Positions 34,733 to 44,629 of a stretch of 64,000 nt of DNA are shown piece after piece. Position 1 is the stretch's first letter. Each line of letters begins with the position of its first letter. The notes under the pieces were generated by a model that was not told the DNA's origin, did no database searches, and saw nothing but the letters and a program-made list of their open reading frames with translations. The DNA is taken from NCBI RefSeq assembly GCF_964058925.1, contig NZ_OZ060366.1, positions 448,273-512,272 of the forward strand, read 5' to 3'. The position numbers and the translations under genes were made by a program. The stretch comes from Buchnera aphidicola (Tetraneura ulmi). Lineage in GTDB: Bacteria; Pseudomonadota; Gammaproteobacteria; Enterobacterales; Enterobacteriaceae.

Positions 34733-35956
34733 CTATAAAATACTATCACCATAATTCATTCTAGAAATTCCAAAATATTCCGATATAGTTTGAGAAATAT
34801 CTGCAAATGTTTTTCTACAACCTAAAAATTTATTCTTCATTTTTTTTTTATAAATTAATATAGGAACATATTCCCGAGTGTGATCAGTTCCTATCCAGGT
34901 TGGGTCGCAACCATGATCTGCTGTTATAATTAATAAATCATCTTTTTTTAAAATATTTAATAAACGAGGTAAATTAAAATCAAAATATTCTAACCCTTTG
35001 GCATAACCAGAAACATCTCTTCTATGACCCCATAAAGAATCAAAATCTATGAAATTAGAAAAAACAATAGAATTTCTTGAGCAACAGTTAATAGCTTTAA
35101 TAGTTTTTTCAAAAGAATCAAATAAATCTTGAGTAGATATTGAACTAGTAATTCCAATTCCAGAAAAAATATCCGAAATTTTACCAATAGCATGAACCGA
35201 TCCTCCTTTTTCAAGAATTAATTTTTCCAATACTGTTTTTTTATTTATAATAATTGAAAAGTCTTTTCTTTTTTCAGTTCGTTTAAAATTTTCTGGATTA
35301 TTACCTATAAATGGACGAGCTATAACCCTAGCTATATTAATTTTATTTTTATTTAAAATAATTCTTATTTTCTTACAAAGTTCATAAAGATTATTTAATC
35401 CATATTCTTTTTCATGACAAGAAACTTGAAATACAGAATCTGAAGAAGTATAAAAAATAGGTTTTTTTGTTAATAAATGTTCAATTCCAAATTTTTTTAT
35501 TATCTCTGTACCTGAAGCATGACAATTTCCTAAGATTCCAGTTAAACCACAATCATTTTTAATTTTATTTAACAGCGATTTAGAAAAACTATTTGTTAAT
35601 TTATTAAAAAAAAACCATTCTTTAAATATAGGAACACCAACAATTTCCCAATGACCAGAAAAAGTATCTTTACCTTTAGAAATAGAAGAAGAATAAGCAT
35701 AACAGCCTTGTAAAAATTTTGTCTTTTTCACACCTAAAGGATAATTTCCAGTAACTTCTTTAAATATCTCTCCTATTCCTAAAGACATTAAATTAGGTAT
35801 TGAAAGAACACCTGATCTTCCATTATTTGCCTTTCCTAAAAAACACATTTTAGCTATATTACCAAATGTATTTGCTCCATAATCTCCAAATTCATAAGAA
35901 TCCATACAAGAACCAATACCAAAAGAATCTAATATAATTAGAAAAACTCTTTTCAT
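34733..35956 (-). CDS. deoB: Phosphopentomutase
   Basis: Interconverts (deoxy)ribose 1- and 5-phosphates, linking nucleoside salvage to the pentose phosphate pathway. 407 aa, the same as E. coli. Metal-binding LDSFGIGS at the N-terminus and TADHGCDPTW and DHTREYVP near the C-terminus are intact. The active-site threonine lies in SKGKDTFSGHWE. Upstream of deoD. Confidence 0.97.
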   Translation of the reverse strand: MKRVFLIILDSFGIGSCMDSYEFGDYGANTFGNIAKMCFLGKANNGRSGVLSIPNLMSLGIGEIFKEVTGNYPLGVKKTKFLQGCYAYSSSISKGKDTFSGHWEIVGVPIFKEWFFFNKLTNSFSKSLLNKIKNDCGLTGILGNCHASGTEIIKKFGIEHLLTKKPIFYTSSDSVFQVSCHEKEYGLNNLYELCKKIRIILNKNKINIARVIARPFIGNNPENFKRTEKRKDFSIIINKKTVLEKLILEKGGSVHAIGKISDIFSGIGITSSISTQDLFDSFEKTIKAINCCSRNSIVFSNFIDFDSLWGHRRDVSGYAKGLEYFDFNLPRLLNILKKDDLLIITADHGCDPTWIGTDHTREYVPILIYKKKMKNKFLGCRKTFADISQTISEYFGISRMNYGDSIL

Positions 35957-36011
35957 AAAAACTTCCTAATATGTTCAAAATATTCTTATTAAAAAATCAA
36001 CTTTAAAAAAC

Positions 36012-37616
36012 TTAACATTCTCTAAATTTTTTAAAAATTATATTTGGATTTTTATTAACTATCATTTTTAATTCAAATAAACTAGTTGCAATGTATACTA
36101 AATAATCTTCATTATCAAACGCTAACTGCATAGAGTTATTATTTTTAAAAAATCTTAATTTCTTAATATCATTACAAAAAACCCATCTTATAGCGACTAT
36201 ATTTACTTTTTTTAAAACTATTTCTACTTGATATTCGATTTGTAATCGTCTTGATATCACGTCAAACTGTAACTTTCCAACTGCCCCTAAAATAATACAA
36301 TTACTCACAATAGGTTTAAAAATTTGTATAGCTCCTTCTTCAAACATTTGTGTTAATCCTTTTGACAACTGTTTTTTTTTCATTGGATTTTTTAAAGAAA
36401 CAGAACAAAAAAATTCTGGAGAAAAATTCGGTATTCCTAAAAATTTAATTTGTTCTCCTTCAGTAAAAGTATCTCCTATCTTTATAGAATTATTATTACA
36501 GATTCCAATAATATCTCCAGGGTATGCTTTATTCACAATTTTTCTTTCATTACCTAAACAATAAATAGCTTTTCTTATAATAAAAAATTTTCCAGTTCTA
36601 GTTTGTTTTAATTTTATTCCTGAAAAATATTTTCCAGAAACAATTCTTAAAAAAGCAATCCTATCTCGATGTCTTAAATCCATATTAGCTTGAATTTTAA
36701 AAACAAAACCAGAAAATTTTTTTTCATTAGAAAATACAATACGAACATCACTTTTTTTTTTTTTAGGAGTTGGAGCATATTTTATTAAAAAATCAAACAT
36801 AGGAGCAATACCAATAGAATGTAATGCACTACCAAAAAAAACAGGAGTTATTATTCCATCTAAAAAATTATCAACAGAAAATGAAAAATATTTTTTTTTC
36901 ACTAATTTTAGTTCTTTTTTAAAATCTAAAAAAATATCAAACTCAAATTTTTTTTTTAAAATTGACTTTAAACTTTCTTCTATATTAATAAATTCTAACT
37001 TTTTTTGTTTCTCATTTGTTAAAATACTACCTTTAATGTTTCTACTTATAAAAGAACTATTTTGAAAATTATATATTCCTTTTAAAGATCCTCCGCGACC
37101 TAATGGCCAAACAATAGGTGAACAAAAAATTTCTAATTCTTTTTCTATCTGATCTAACAAAAAAATTGTACTAATTCCTTCTCTATCTATTTTATTTATA
37201 AAAGTTAATATAGGAATATTATGTAATGAAACAACTTCCATTAACTTTTTTGTACGATCTTCTACACCTTTGGAAGAATCAATAATTATTAAACAAAAAT
37301 CTACTGCAGTTAAAATTCGATACGTATCTTCAGAAAAATCTTCATGACCCGGAGTATCTAATAAATTTATTACATGTTTTCCATAAAAAAATTGTACTAC
37401 TGAAGTAGTAACGGTAATACCTCTTTCTTGTTCAATTTTCATCCAATCAGATTTTAAATTTTTATTAGATTTTTTTATTCGATTTATACTAGAACAACGA
37501 ATAATATTTCCTAACAATAAAATTTTTTCAGTAATTGTAGTTTTTCCTGAATCAGGGTGAGAAATAATAGCAAAAGTTTTCCTTTTTTTTATTTCTGAAA
37601 AATCTCTTTTCAACAT
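36012..37616 (-). CDS. prfC: Peptide chain release factor 3
   Basis: GTPase that recycles RF1/RF2 after termination. The frame continues to 37691, but the start aligned with E. coli is ATG at 37616 (MLKRDFSEIKKRKTFAI), with GAGA upstream. 534 aa (E. coli 529). The P-loop SHPDSGKTT, DTPGHEDF and NKID are present, as are KIQANMDLRHRDR and LQFDVISRRL. An in-frame run of 13 A (T13 on the plus strand at 36752-36764) lies in the coding sequence. Often lost in tiny genomes; kept here. Confidence 0.96.
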   Translation of the reverse strand: MLKRDFSEIKKRKTFAIISHPDSGKTTITEKILLLGNIIRCSSINRIKKSNKNLKSDWMKIEQERGITVTTSVVQFFYGKHVINLLDTPGHEDFSEDTYRILTAVDFCLIIIDSSKGVEDRTKKLMEVVSLHNIPILTFINKIDREGISTIFLLDQIEKELEIFCSPIVWPLGRGGSLKGIYNFQNSSFISRNIKGSILTNEKQKKLEFINIEESLKSILKKKFEFDIFLDFKKELKLVKKKYFSFSVDNFLDGIITPVFFGSALHSIGIAPMFDFLIKYAPTPKKKKSDVRIVFSNEKKFSGFVFKIQANMDLRHRDRIAFLRIVSGKYFSGIKLKQTRTGKFFIIRKAIYCLGNERKIVNKAYPGDIIGICNNNSIKIGDTFTEGEQIKFLGIPNFSPEFFCSVSLKNPMKKKQLSKGLTQMFEEGAIQIFKPIVSNCIILGAVGKLQFDVISRRLQIEYQVEIVLKKVNIVAIRWVFCNDIKKLRFFKNNNSMQLAFDNEDYLVYIATSLFELKMIVNKNPNIIFKKFREC

Positions 37617-37833
37617 ATTTTTTATATCTCGTTTTATTTTAAAAAAATAAAAATATGTACTATAATAAAAAAATTTAATTAAAAAAAACAAAAATTAATT
37701 TAAACTAACTAATTTAAAAAATAAAAATTTTTATATAAATTTATTTTTTTAAAGATTATTATTCTCAACTATAAAAAACAATTTTATTTAATATTTTTTT
37801 TGAAAGAAAAAAATAAAAATATATGGAAAAAAT

Positions 37834-38853
37834 ATGAAAAAAAAAAAAATATATATAGCATATACAGGAGGAACTATTGGTATGAAAAAATCAAAAAATG
37901 GATATATTCCTATTTCTGGATATTTGCAAAAACAACTATACAAAATGCCAGAATTTTATTCCACTAAAATGCCTCTTTTTACCATTAAAGAATATCAACC
38001 AATTATAGATTCTTCAAACATAACTCCTAAAGAATGGACAACAATTGGAATTGATATTAAAAAAAAATATTATAAATACGACGGATTTATTATATTACAT
38101 GGAACTGATACAATGGCTTATACAGCTTCAGCATTATCATTTATATTAGAAAATTTACAAAAACCAGTTATTATCACTGGATCTCAGATACCTTTGTCTG
38201 AAATAAGATCTGATGGAAGACAAAATCTTATTAACGCTTTATTTTTAGTAACCAACTATCCAATAAATGAAGTAACTTTACTTTTCAACAACAAATTATA
38301 TAGAGGTAATAGAACTACAAAGAAAAACACAAATGGATTTGATGCATTTGATTCTCCAAATCTAGATCCATTATTAGAAATAGGAATCAATGTTAATTAC
38401 TCTAAAAAATCTCACTTAAATAAAAAAACAAAAAAAAAAAAACTAAAAATAAATAAAATTAATTCACAACCAATTGGATTAATTAGAATTTACCCAGGAA
38501 TTTCTTTTAAAATAATAAAATATTTTTTATTACAACCAGTAAAAGCAATTATTCTATGTTCATACGGAAGTGGAAATGTTCCACAAAAAAAAAATTTTTT
38601 AAAAGAATTAGAAAAAGCATTAAAAAAAAATATAATAATTATTAATTTAACACAATGTATGTACGGAAAAGTTAATATGAATAAATATGCCACCGGTAGT
38701 TATCTCGCTGAAATAGGAGTCATCAGTGGACATGATTTAACAATTGAAGCTGCTTTAACAAAATTATATTTTTTACTAAGTCAAAATCTTTCTAATAAAG
38801 TAATAAAAAAAAAAATGCAAAAAAACCTTCGTGGAGAAATCACAATAAAATAA
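37834..38853 (+). CDS. ansA: Cytoplasmic L-asparaginase I
   Basis: Hydrolyses asparagine to aspartate and ammonia. 339 aa (E. coli AnsA 338). The first catalytic threonine is in YTGGTIGM near residue 12, and the second Thr-Asp pair is in LHGTDTMAYTASALSF. YRGNRTTKK and TQCMYGKVNM are conserved. A run of 13 A (37837-37849) directly follows the ATG and another 13-A run lies at 38430-38442, both in frame. In a symbiont fed with host asparagine this could supply aspartate and nitrogen (inference). Confidence 0.96.
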   Translation: MKKKKIYIAYTGGTIGMKKSKNGYIPISGYLQKQLYKMPEFYSTKMPLFTIKEYQPIIDSSNITPKEWTTIGIDIKKKYYKYDGFIILHGTDTMAYTASALSFILENLQKPVIITGSQIPLSEIRSDGRQNLINALFLVTNYPINEVTLLFNNKLYRGNRTTKKNTNGFDAFDSPNLDPLLEIGINVNYSKKSHLNKKTKKKKLKINKINSQPIGLIRIYPGISFKIIKYFLLQPVKAIILCSYGSGNVPQKKNFLKELEKALKKNIIIINLTQCMYGKVNMNKYATGSYLAEIGVISGHDLTIEAALTKLYFLLSQNLSNKVIKKKMQKNLRGEITIK

Positions 38854-38906
38854 TAAACTTAAAAAATTTTTTAAAAATAACGATTTAACTAAAAAAATTT
38901 ATTTTA

Positions 38907-39485
38907 TTAACTAAAATAAGAATGATTTCCAGAAATATGATTAGTAACATCCTCAACACTTTTTATTTCAGGAAACGATAAAATTATTTTCTTTTCAACA
39001 CCTTCTTTTAAAGTTAAAGAAACCATAGAACAACCATTACATCCACCTAAAAATTGTATTTTTACTACTCCATCAGAACTAATTTCAACTAATGAAACCT
39101 TTCCTCCATGTGATAGCAACTCAGTATTTATTTTTTTTTCTATGAATTCTTCTATCTGTAAACGTAAAGAATTAGTTCCAAAATTCCTATTCCTTATATT
39201 TGGAGCTTTTAAAATTAATCTGGTTTCTAATCTATCTTCTAATAGATCAATCTCAGAATCCTTCAAATATTGTAAAAAAATAGTTTTTATATAAACCATA
39301 AATCCATTATAATAAAAAATTCTATAATCTTCATTGCTGTTTTTTTTTTCTGTAAAAAAAGCAACTTTTCCTTCTGCATTAACAGTTCCTACATTATCTA
39401 TAAAAACTGTAATTTGAGTTCCTTTACTTTCTGACAATAATAATGTTCTAAAATATTTTTGAGCTTTTGTTGAAATATAAATCAT
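38907..39485 (-). CDS. nfuA: Iron-sulfur carrier protein NfuA
   Basis: Carries and delivers [4Fe-4S] clusters to apoproteins. The start is the ATG at 39485 (MIYISTKAQK), as in E. coli; the in-frame TTG four codons upstream covers the probable ribosome binding site. 192 aa (E. coli 191). The degenerate A-type domain is N-terminal, and the Nfu domain with the GGCNGCSM cluster-binding CXXC is C-terminal. Convergent with ansA. Confidence 0.96.
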   Translation of the reverse strand: MIYISTKAQKYFRTLLLSESKGTQITVFIDNVGTVNAEGKVAFFTEKKNSNEDYRIFYYNGFMVYIKTIFLQYLKDSEIDLLEDRLETRLILKAPNIRNRNFGTNSLRLQIEEFIEKKINTELLSHGGKVSLVEISSDGVVKIQFLGGCNGCSMVSLTLKEGVEKKIILSFPEIKSVEDVTNHISGNHSYFS

Positions 39486-39825
39486 AATTTTCTTCAATTA
39501 AAGAAAAATAATTAACTTATTTTAACTTATTAAGTTCTTTTAAATCAAGAAAATATATTTTTTTTATAAAAATCATTATTATAAAATGAACACTTTAAAA
39601 ATAAAAAAATCAAAAAAATCTAAAAAATATTTGCTATACAAGAAGAATTTTATATAGAAAAACTATTTTCTAATACAAAAAATATTAATTTCTATTAATT
39701 ATAGGATAGTAAAATGTTTAACATCCAAAACTAAAGACAAATAATTTTTTTTTAAAACTTAAGAAAATAAACTAAAAAAAAAAAATATGAAATTTTATTT
39801 CATTTCTTTTTTTACTTATTTTTTA
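39486..39825. other. Gap between ssb and nfuA
   Basis: 340 nt of A/T-rich DNA between two minus-strand genes. No open frame, tRNA or clear promoter was seen. It should contain the nfuA promoter and the ssb transcript end. Confidence 0.55.
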
Positions 39826-40353
39826 TTAAAAAGGAATTTCTTCATCAAAATCTAAAGGATCTAAAATATCTTTTTCCATTTTTTTATCATTGTCAACTAC
39901 ATTTGTAGAAGAAGAATCATTGTCTTCTATTTTATTTTTATGTTTTACATTTTTATTCTTTTCAAAACTGTTAGAAGAAATAGTATTGTTGTCATTAGAT
40001 AAATTTCGACCACCTAACATTTGCATGGTTCCTGAAATATTTACAACTATTTCCGTAGTATATCGTTCAAATCCGTTTTGATCTTGCCACTTTCTAGTTT
40101 GAAGTGAACCTTCTATATAAACCTGAGAACCTTTTCGAAGATATTCTCCTGCAATTTCTGCTATTTTCCCAAATAACACTACTTTATGCCATTCTGTTTT
40201 TTCTTTTGATTCACCTGTATTTTTATCTTTCCAAACATCAGAAGTAGCAATATTAATATTTGTAACAGCATTACCGTTAGACATATATCGAACTTCAGGG
40301 TCTTGACCTAAATTACCAATTAAAATTACTTTATTAACCCCTCTGCTAGCCAT
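39826..40353 (-). CDS. ssb: Single-stranded DNA-binding protein
   Basis: OB-fold protein binding ssDNA at forks and in repair. 175 aa (E. coli 178). It starts [34 protein letters not shown] and [11 protein letters not shown] are conserved. The acidic C-terminal tail ending LDFDEEIPF, which recruits partner proteins, is intact, linked by a short disordered Asn/Ser/Lys stretch. Divergent from dnaB. Confidence 0.98.
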   Translation of the reverse strand: MASRGVNKVILIGNLGQDPEVRYMSNGNAVTNINIATSDVWKDKNTGESKEKTEWHKVVLFGKIAEIAGEYLRKGSQVYIEGSLQTRKWQDQNGFERYTTEIVVNISGTMQMLGGRNLSNDNNTISSNSFEKNKNVKHKNKIEDNDSSSTNVVDNDKKMEKDILDPLDFDEEIPF

Positions 40354-40839
40354 AATAATTCACTCCAAAAAATAAAAATTAAATATTGAATAAAAATAAA
40401 TTCACCATATAAAATATAACAAAAAAATAATAATTTATTTATTTATCTCATGAATAGTATACTTATTTATAATACATTATAAATAAAAAAATATCTCTTA
40501 AAAAATTATAAAAAAAAACTAAAAAAAATTTCTAATTAAAAAAAAATTTTAAAAATAGTATTTCTTTTTAAAAAAAATCTACTATTCTATTCGTTTTAAA
40601 AAAATAAAAATAAAAAATTTTATAAATTCTAACAGCTATTATAAAAAAATGGAAAATTGATTTTATCAAACACTGATTTTTTAATTTTCTTATTGTAAAA
40701 TAAGAACAATTAGTATTTTTTTTAAACTAAAAAAAGAGTGAAAAATTAACATTAAATTATTTAGATAATATCTAAGTTTATTATTAATACACTTTCTTTA
40801 ATCCAACTAAAAAAACAAAAATTTTGATATTTATCTAAT
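40354..40839. other. Divergent intergenic region ssb / dnaB
   Basis: 486 nt without a gene, holding the divergent promoters of ssb and dnaB. It contains a 24-bp perfect palindrome (listed separately). No other protein or RNA gene is seen. Confidence 0.6.
40463..40486. promoter_or_regulatory. Perfect 24-bp palindrome between ssb and dnaB
   Basis: TTATTTATAAT (40463-40473), AC, then its exact reverse complement ATTATAAATAA (40476-40486). It contains TATAAT-like -10 words on both strands and lies 110 nt upstream of ssb. It could be a divergent promoter core or an operator; the E. coli ssb LexA box (CTG...CAG) is not present. Confidence 0.4.
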
Positions 40840-42231
40840 ATGGCAGACAAAAATCCTAAAAAAATAAATGAAAAGAAATATTTAACAAAAACCCCTCCTC
40901 ATTCTATAGAAGCTGAACAATCAGTATTAGGAGGATTAATGTTAGATAATGATCAATGGGACATAGTTACAGAACATATAGTAATAGAAGATTTTTTTAG
41001 TAAACCACATAAAATAATATTTCAAGAAATGAAATATCTATTCGATTCAAAAAATCCTATTGATTTAATTACTTTATCTGAATCATTAGAACAAAAAGGA
41101 GAACTAGAAAAAGTAGGAGGGTTTGCGTACTTAGCTGAATTATCAAAAAATACTCCAAGTACAGCTAACATCGTTGCCTATTCGAATATAGTAAGAGAAA
41201 GAGCTATAATCAGAGAAGTAATTGAAACAAGTAATGAAGTCATTTCTTCTGCTTATGAAATACAAGGAAAAAATAGTTCTGAATTATTAGATTATGCAGA
41301 ATCTAAAATATTTAAAATCACAGAAAAAAGATCAAAAAAAGAATCAGGTCCTAAAAATATAGAAAAAGTACTTGATATTACCTTATCTAAAATAGAAAAA
41401 TTATTTTCTAATTCATATGATGGTATTACTGGAATTAATACAGGATATCACGATCTAAATCAAAAAACTTCTGGTCTACAACAATCTGATCTTATCATTA
41501 TTGCAGCACGACCTTCGATGGGAAAAACCACTTTTGCAATGAATTTATGCGAAAATATTTCAATGATATATGATAAACCAGTATTAATTTTTAGTCTAGA
41601 AATGCCAAGTGAACAAATTATGATACGAATGTTAGCATCATTATCAAGAGTTCAACAAACTAAAATAAGAACAGGACAACTGAATGACGAAGATTGGTCA
41701 AGAATTTCAGGAACAATAAATATTTTATTAAAAAAGAAAAACATTTATATTGATGACTCTTCGATTTTAACTCCAAGTGAAATTAGATCAAGAGCAAGAA
41801 AAATATATAGAGAAAATCATGGTCTTAGCGTAATTATGATTGATTATCTACAATTAATTAAAGTACCTTATTTATCAGATAACAGAACACTAGAAATTGC
41901 AGAAATTTCTAGAATGTTAAAATCTTTAGCCAAAGAATTAGAAGTTCCAATAATTGCTTTATCTCAACTAAATCGATCATTAGAACAAAGATCAGATAAA
42001 AGACCTATCAATTCAGATCTTCGAGAATCTGGATCATTAGAACAAGATGCAGATTTAGTAATTTTTATTTATCGAGATGAAGTATATAATAAAGACAGTG
42101 ATCTCAAAGGAACTGCAGATATAATTATTGGAAAACAAAGAAATGGACCTACTGGAACAATACGTTTAACATTTAACAAAAATTGGTCTAGATTTGATAA
42201 CTATTCCGAAACAAAATACAACGAAGAATAA
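40840..42231 (+). CDS. dnaB: Replicative DNA helicase DnaB
   Basis: Hexameric 5'-3' helicase of the replication fork. 463 aa (E. coli 471). The N-terminal domain has PPHSIEAEQSVLGGLMLDN; the RecA-type ATPase domain carries the Walker A AARPSMGKTT, Walker B IMIDYLQL, and LSQLNRSLEQR and KQRNGPTGT. Divergent from ssb, with ruvX downstream; in E. coli these are not neighbours. Confidence 0.98.
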   Translation: MADKNPKKINEKKYLTKTPPHSIEAEQSVLGGLMLDNDQWDIVTEHIVIEDFFSKPHKIIFQEMKYLFDSKNPIDLITLSESLEQKGELEKVGGFAYLAELSKNTPSTANIVAYSNIVRERAIIREVIETSNEVISSAYEIQGKNSSELLDYAESKIFKITEKRSKKESGPKNIEKVLDITLSKIEKLFSNSYDGITGINTGYHDLNQKTSGLQQSDLIIIAARPSMGKTTFAMNLCENISMIYDKPVLIFSLEMPSEQIMIRMLASLSRVQQTKIRTGQLNDEDWSRISGTINILLKKKNIYIDDSSILTPSEIRSRARKIYRENHGLSVIMIDYLQLIKVPYLSDNRTLEIAEISRMLKSLAKELEVPIIALSQLNRSLEQRSDKRPINSDLRESGSLEQDADLVIFIYRDEVYNKDSDLKGTADIIIGKQRNGPTGTIRLTFNKNWSRFDNYSETKYNEE

Positions 42232-42297
42232 CAAATGTTTCTTTTAAACGTTGAAATTAATAATGATTGAAGATATTTTAATATAAAAATAATAAAA

Positions 42298-42702
42298 ATG
42301 ACTATTATAGCCTTTGATTTTGGAACTAAAAGTATAGGAGTAGCTATTGGACAAAAACTCACATATACTGCAAGACCACTGACATCTATTACTACTAAAA
42401 AAGGAATTCCTGATTGGATTAACTTAAAAAAAATATTTCTAGAATGGAAACCTATTTGTGTAGTTGTAGGATTACCATTAAATATTGATGGTTCTAAACA
42501 AAAAGTAACATATCAATCAGAAAGATTTGCAAAACAAATAAAAAAAAAATTTGGTACCAAAGTATATTTGCATGATGAAAGACTTACTACAATAGAAGCA
42601 AAAAATTTAATTTTCAAATACAAAGGTTACAAATTTTTAAAAAAAAACTTAATTGATTCACAATCAGCGGCTATAATTTTAGAAAGCTGGTTATTAATTT
42701 AA
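42298..42702 (+). CDS. ruvX: YqgF/RuvX-family nuclease (pre-16S rRNA 5' processing)
   Basis: RNase H-like protein, 134 aa (E. coli YqgF 138), implicated in maturing the 16S rRNA 5' end. The first acidic residue is in IIAFDFGTKSIGVAIG, VVGLPLNIDGS follows, and the second acidic site is in LHDERLTT. hemW follows 6 nt later. The recombination role suggested by the RuvX name is not supported by the sequence alone. Confidence 0.94.
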   Translation: MTIIAFDFGTKSIGVAIGQKLTYTARPLTSITTKKGIPDWINLKKIFLEWKPICVVVGLPLNIDGSKQKVTYQSERFAKQIKKKFGTKVYLHDERLTTIEAKNLIFKYKGYKFLKKNLIDSQSAAIILESWLLI

Positions 42703-42708
42703 AAAAAA

Positions 42709-43842
42709 ATGAAAAAATTACCCCCTCTTAGTTTATATATCCATATACCTTGGTGCACAAAAAAGTGTCCATATTGTGACTTTTCTTCATTTCCTGTAAA
42801 AGAAAACATACCAGAAAAAAAATATATTGATCATTTATTAAAAGATTTATACAGTAATAAAAAACATTATTTGAATCGAGAAATAAAAACAATTTTTATC
42901 GGAGGTGGGTCTCCTAGTTTATTTTCTGAAAAAGGAATTCAATTTTTAATAAAAGAAATAAAAAAGAATATCTTTTTATCTAAAAACGCTGAAATTACAA
43001 TTGAAGTAAATCCTAATACGACAGAAAGCAATAAAATATTAAATTATTTAAATTCTGGAATTAATCGAATATCAATAGGAATACAAAGTTTTGATTCTAA
43101 ATTATTAAAAAATATTGGAAGAATTCATAATTCACATGAAACTAAAAATGTAATTAAACAACTCGTAAAAATACCGAATATAAATTTTAACGTAGATTTA
43201 ATGTATGGACTTCCTAATCAATCCATAAAACAAGGAATATTAGATCTAAAAACAGCAATTAAATTTCAACCAAAACATATTTCTTGGTATCAACTAACAA
43301 TTGAACCAAAAACATTATTTTTTTATAAAACCCCTAAATTACCATCAGAAGAATCTTCTTGGAAAATTTTACAAGAAGGAAAAAAAATACTAAAAAAATT
43401 AAATTACAAACAATACGAAATTTCATCGTATTCTAAAAAAGGATATCAATGTCAACACAATTTGAATTACTGGAAATATGGAGATTATTTAGGAATTGGC
43501 TGTGCTTCTCATAGCAAAATAACAAAAGAAAACGGAAGTATCATTAGAATAGTAAAAAAAAATAAAATTAAAAAATACATGGAAGAAAAATGCTATATTG
43601 AAAAAATAGAATTAATAAAAAAAAAAAAAAGAATTTTTGAATATTTTGTTAATAATTTTAGATTATTTCAATCAATATCCAAAAAACATTTTTATGAATT
43701 TACTGGAATAAAACCTAAAAAAATTAATGTTGAAATTAATAAAGCCAAAAAAAAAGGATATTTAATCGAAACAAAAAAAAATTGGAAAACTACAAACAAT
43801 GGAAAATTATTTCTAAACGATCTATTAGAAATATTTTTATAA
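42709..43842 (+). CDS. hemW: HemW-like radical SAM protein
   Basis: Radical SAM protein related to coproporphyrinogen III oxidase HemN; HemW binds heme and is thought to act in heme trafficking. 377 aa (E. coli 378). The CXXXCXXC cluster motif is in HIPWCTKKCPYCDFSS near residue 16, and the GGGSPSLF SAM-binding motif follows. An A14 run at 43617-43630 encodes lysines in frame near the C-terminal domain. Operon with ruvX. Confidence 0.93.
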   Translation: MKKLPPLSLYIHIPWCTKKCPYCDFSSFPVKENIPEKKYIDHLLKDLYSNKKHYLNREIKTIFIGGGSPSLFSEKGIQFLIKEIKKNIFLSKNAEITIEVNPNTTESNKILNYLNSGINRISIGIQSFDSKLLKNIGRIHNSHETKNVIKQLVKIPNINFNVDLMYGLPNQSIKQGILDLKTAIKFQPKHISWYQLTIEPKTLFFYKTPKLPSEESSWKILQEGKKILKKLNYKQYEISSYSKKGYQCQHNLNYWKYGDYLGIGCASHSKITKENGSIIRIVKKNKIKKYMEEKCYIEKIELIKKKKRIFEYFVNNFRLFQSISKKHFYEFTGIKPKKINVEINKAKKKGYLIETKKNWKTTNNGKLFLNDLLEIFL

Positions 43843-43852
43843 AAATGATAAT

Positions 43853-44566
43853 TTATTTTTTACATAAAAAAAACAAATGAAAAATTCTATTTCCTAATTT
43901 TATTCCTTTTTTTTCAAATTTAGTTAAAATCCCACAAGGGATTTTACTTAAATAATTTCTATTCTTCGATAAGTCTATATAACAGTTTAATGACTTTATA
44001 TTTTTTAAAATCTGAAGAAAATATGATTCAGAATCTGTTATTATATGCAGTTTTCCTTTTAAACTTAATTTTCTATATACGATTTTAAGAAATTGTTTTT
44101 GAACAATTCTTCTTTTATGATGTTTTCTTTTTGGCCAAGGATCTGGAAAAAATAACCTAATTTCGGATAATTCACATTCACTAATCGAATTCATAAGTAC
44201 ATCTATAGCATTAAAATAAATAATTCTTATATTTTTTAAATTAAAATCATTTATTTTCTGTAAAACAATTGCTATACCAGGAAGATATAACTCTATTCCT
44301 AAAAAATTTTTATTTGGATTTTCAATTGCAGAATTAATTAAAGAATCTCCATTTCCAAAACCAATTTCCAATATTATTGGTTTAGATCTTCCAAAAATTT
44401 TTATCCAATCAAAAGAAAAATTTTGATATTTTAATCCAAACAATGGATAATATTTTTCTATTGATTTTCTCTGTAAAGAACTGATTCTATACCTAAATGA
44501 GGTAGATATGTTTAAATTAGATTTATGTTGTATTTTAAGAAAATTATTTTCTTTTATATTTTCCAT
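43853..44566 (-). CDS. trmB: tRNA (guanine-N7)-methyltransferase
   Basis: Makes m7G46 in tRNA using SAM. 237 aa (E. coli 239). The SAM motif is LEIGFGNGDSL, followed by FLGIE; the catalytic/tRNA-binding block is FFPDPWPKRKHHKRRIVQ. The C-terminal TKFEKKGIKLGN is conserved. Convergent with hemW, 10 nt apart, and divergent from mutY. Confidence 0.96.
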   Translation of the reverse strand: MENIKENNFLKIQHKSNLNISTSFRYRISSLQRKSIEKYYPLFGLKYQNFSFDWIKIFGRSKPIILEIGFGNGDSLINSAIENPNKNFLGIELYLPGIAIVLQKINDFNLKNIRIIYFNAIDVLMNSISECELSEIRLFFPDPWPKRKHHKRRIVQKQFLKIVYRKLSLKGKLHIITDSESYFLQILKNIKSLNCYIDLSKNRNYLSKIPCGILTKFEKKGIKLGNRIFHLFFLCKK

Positions 44567-44629
44567 AAAATCCTCTTTTAATACTAATAACTAAAAAACA
44601 TAAATATTTAAAATCTAACAACAAAAACT

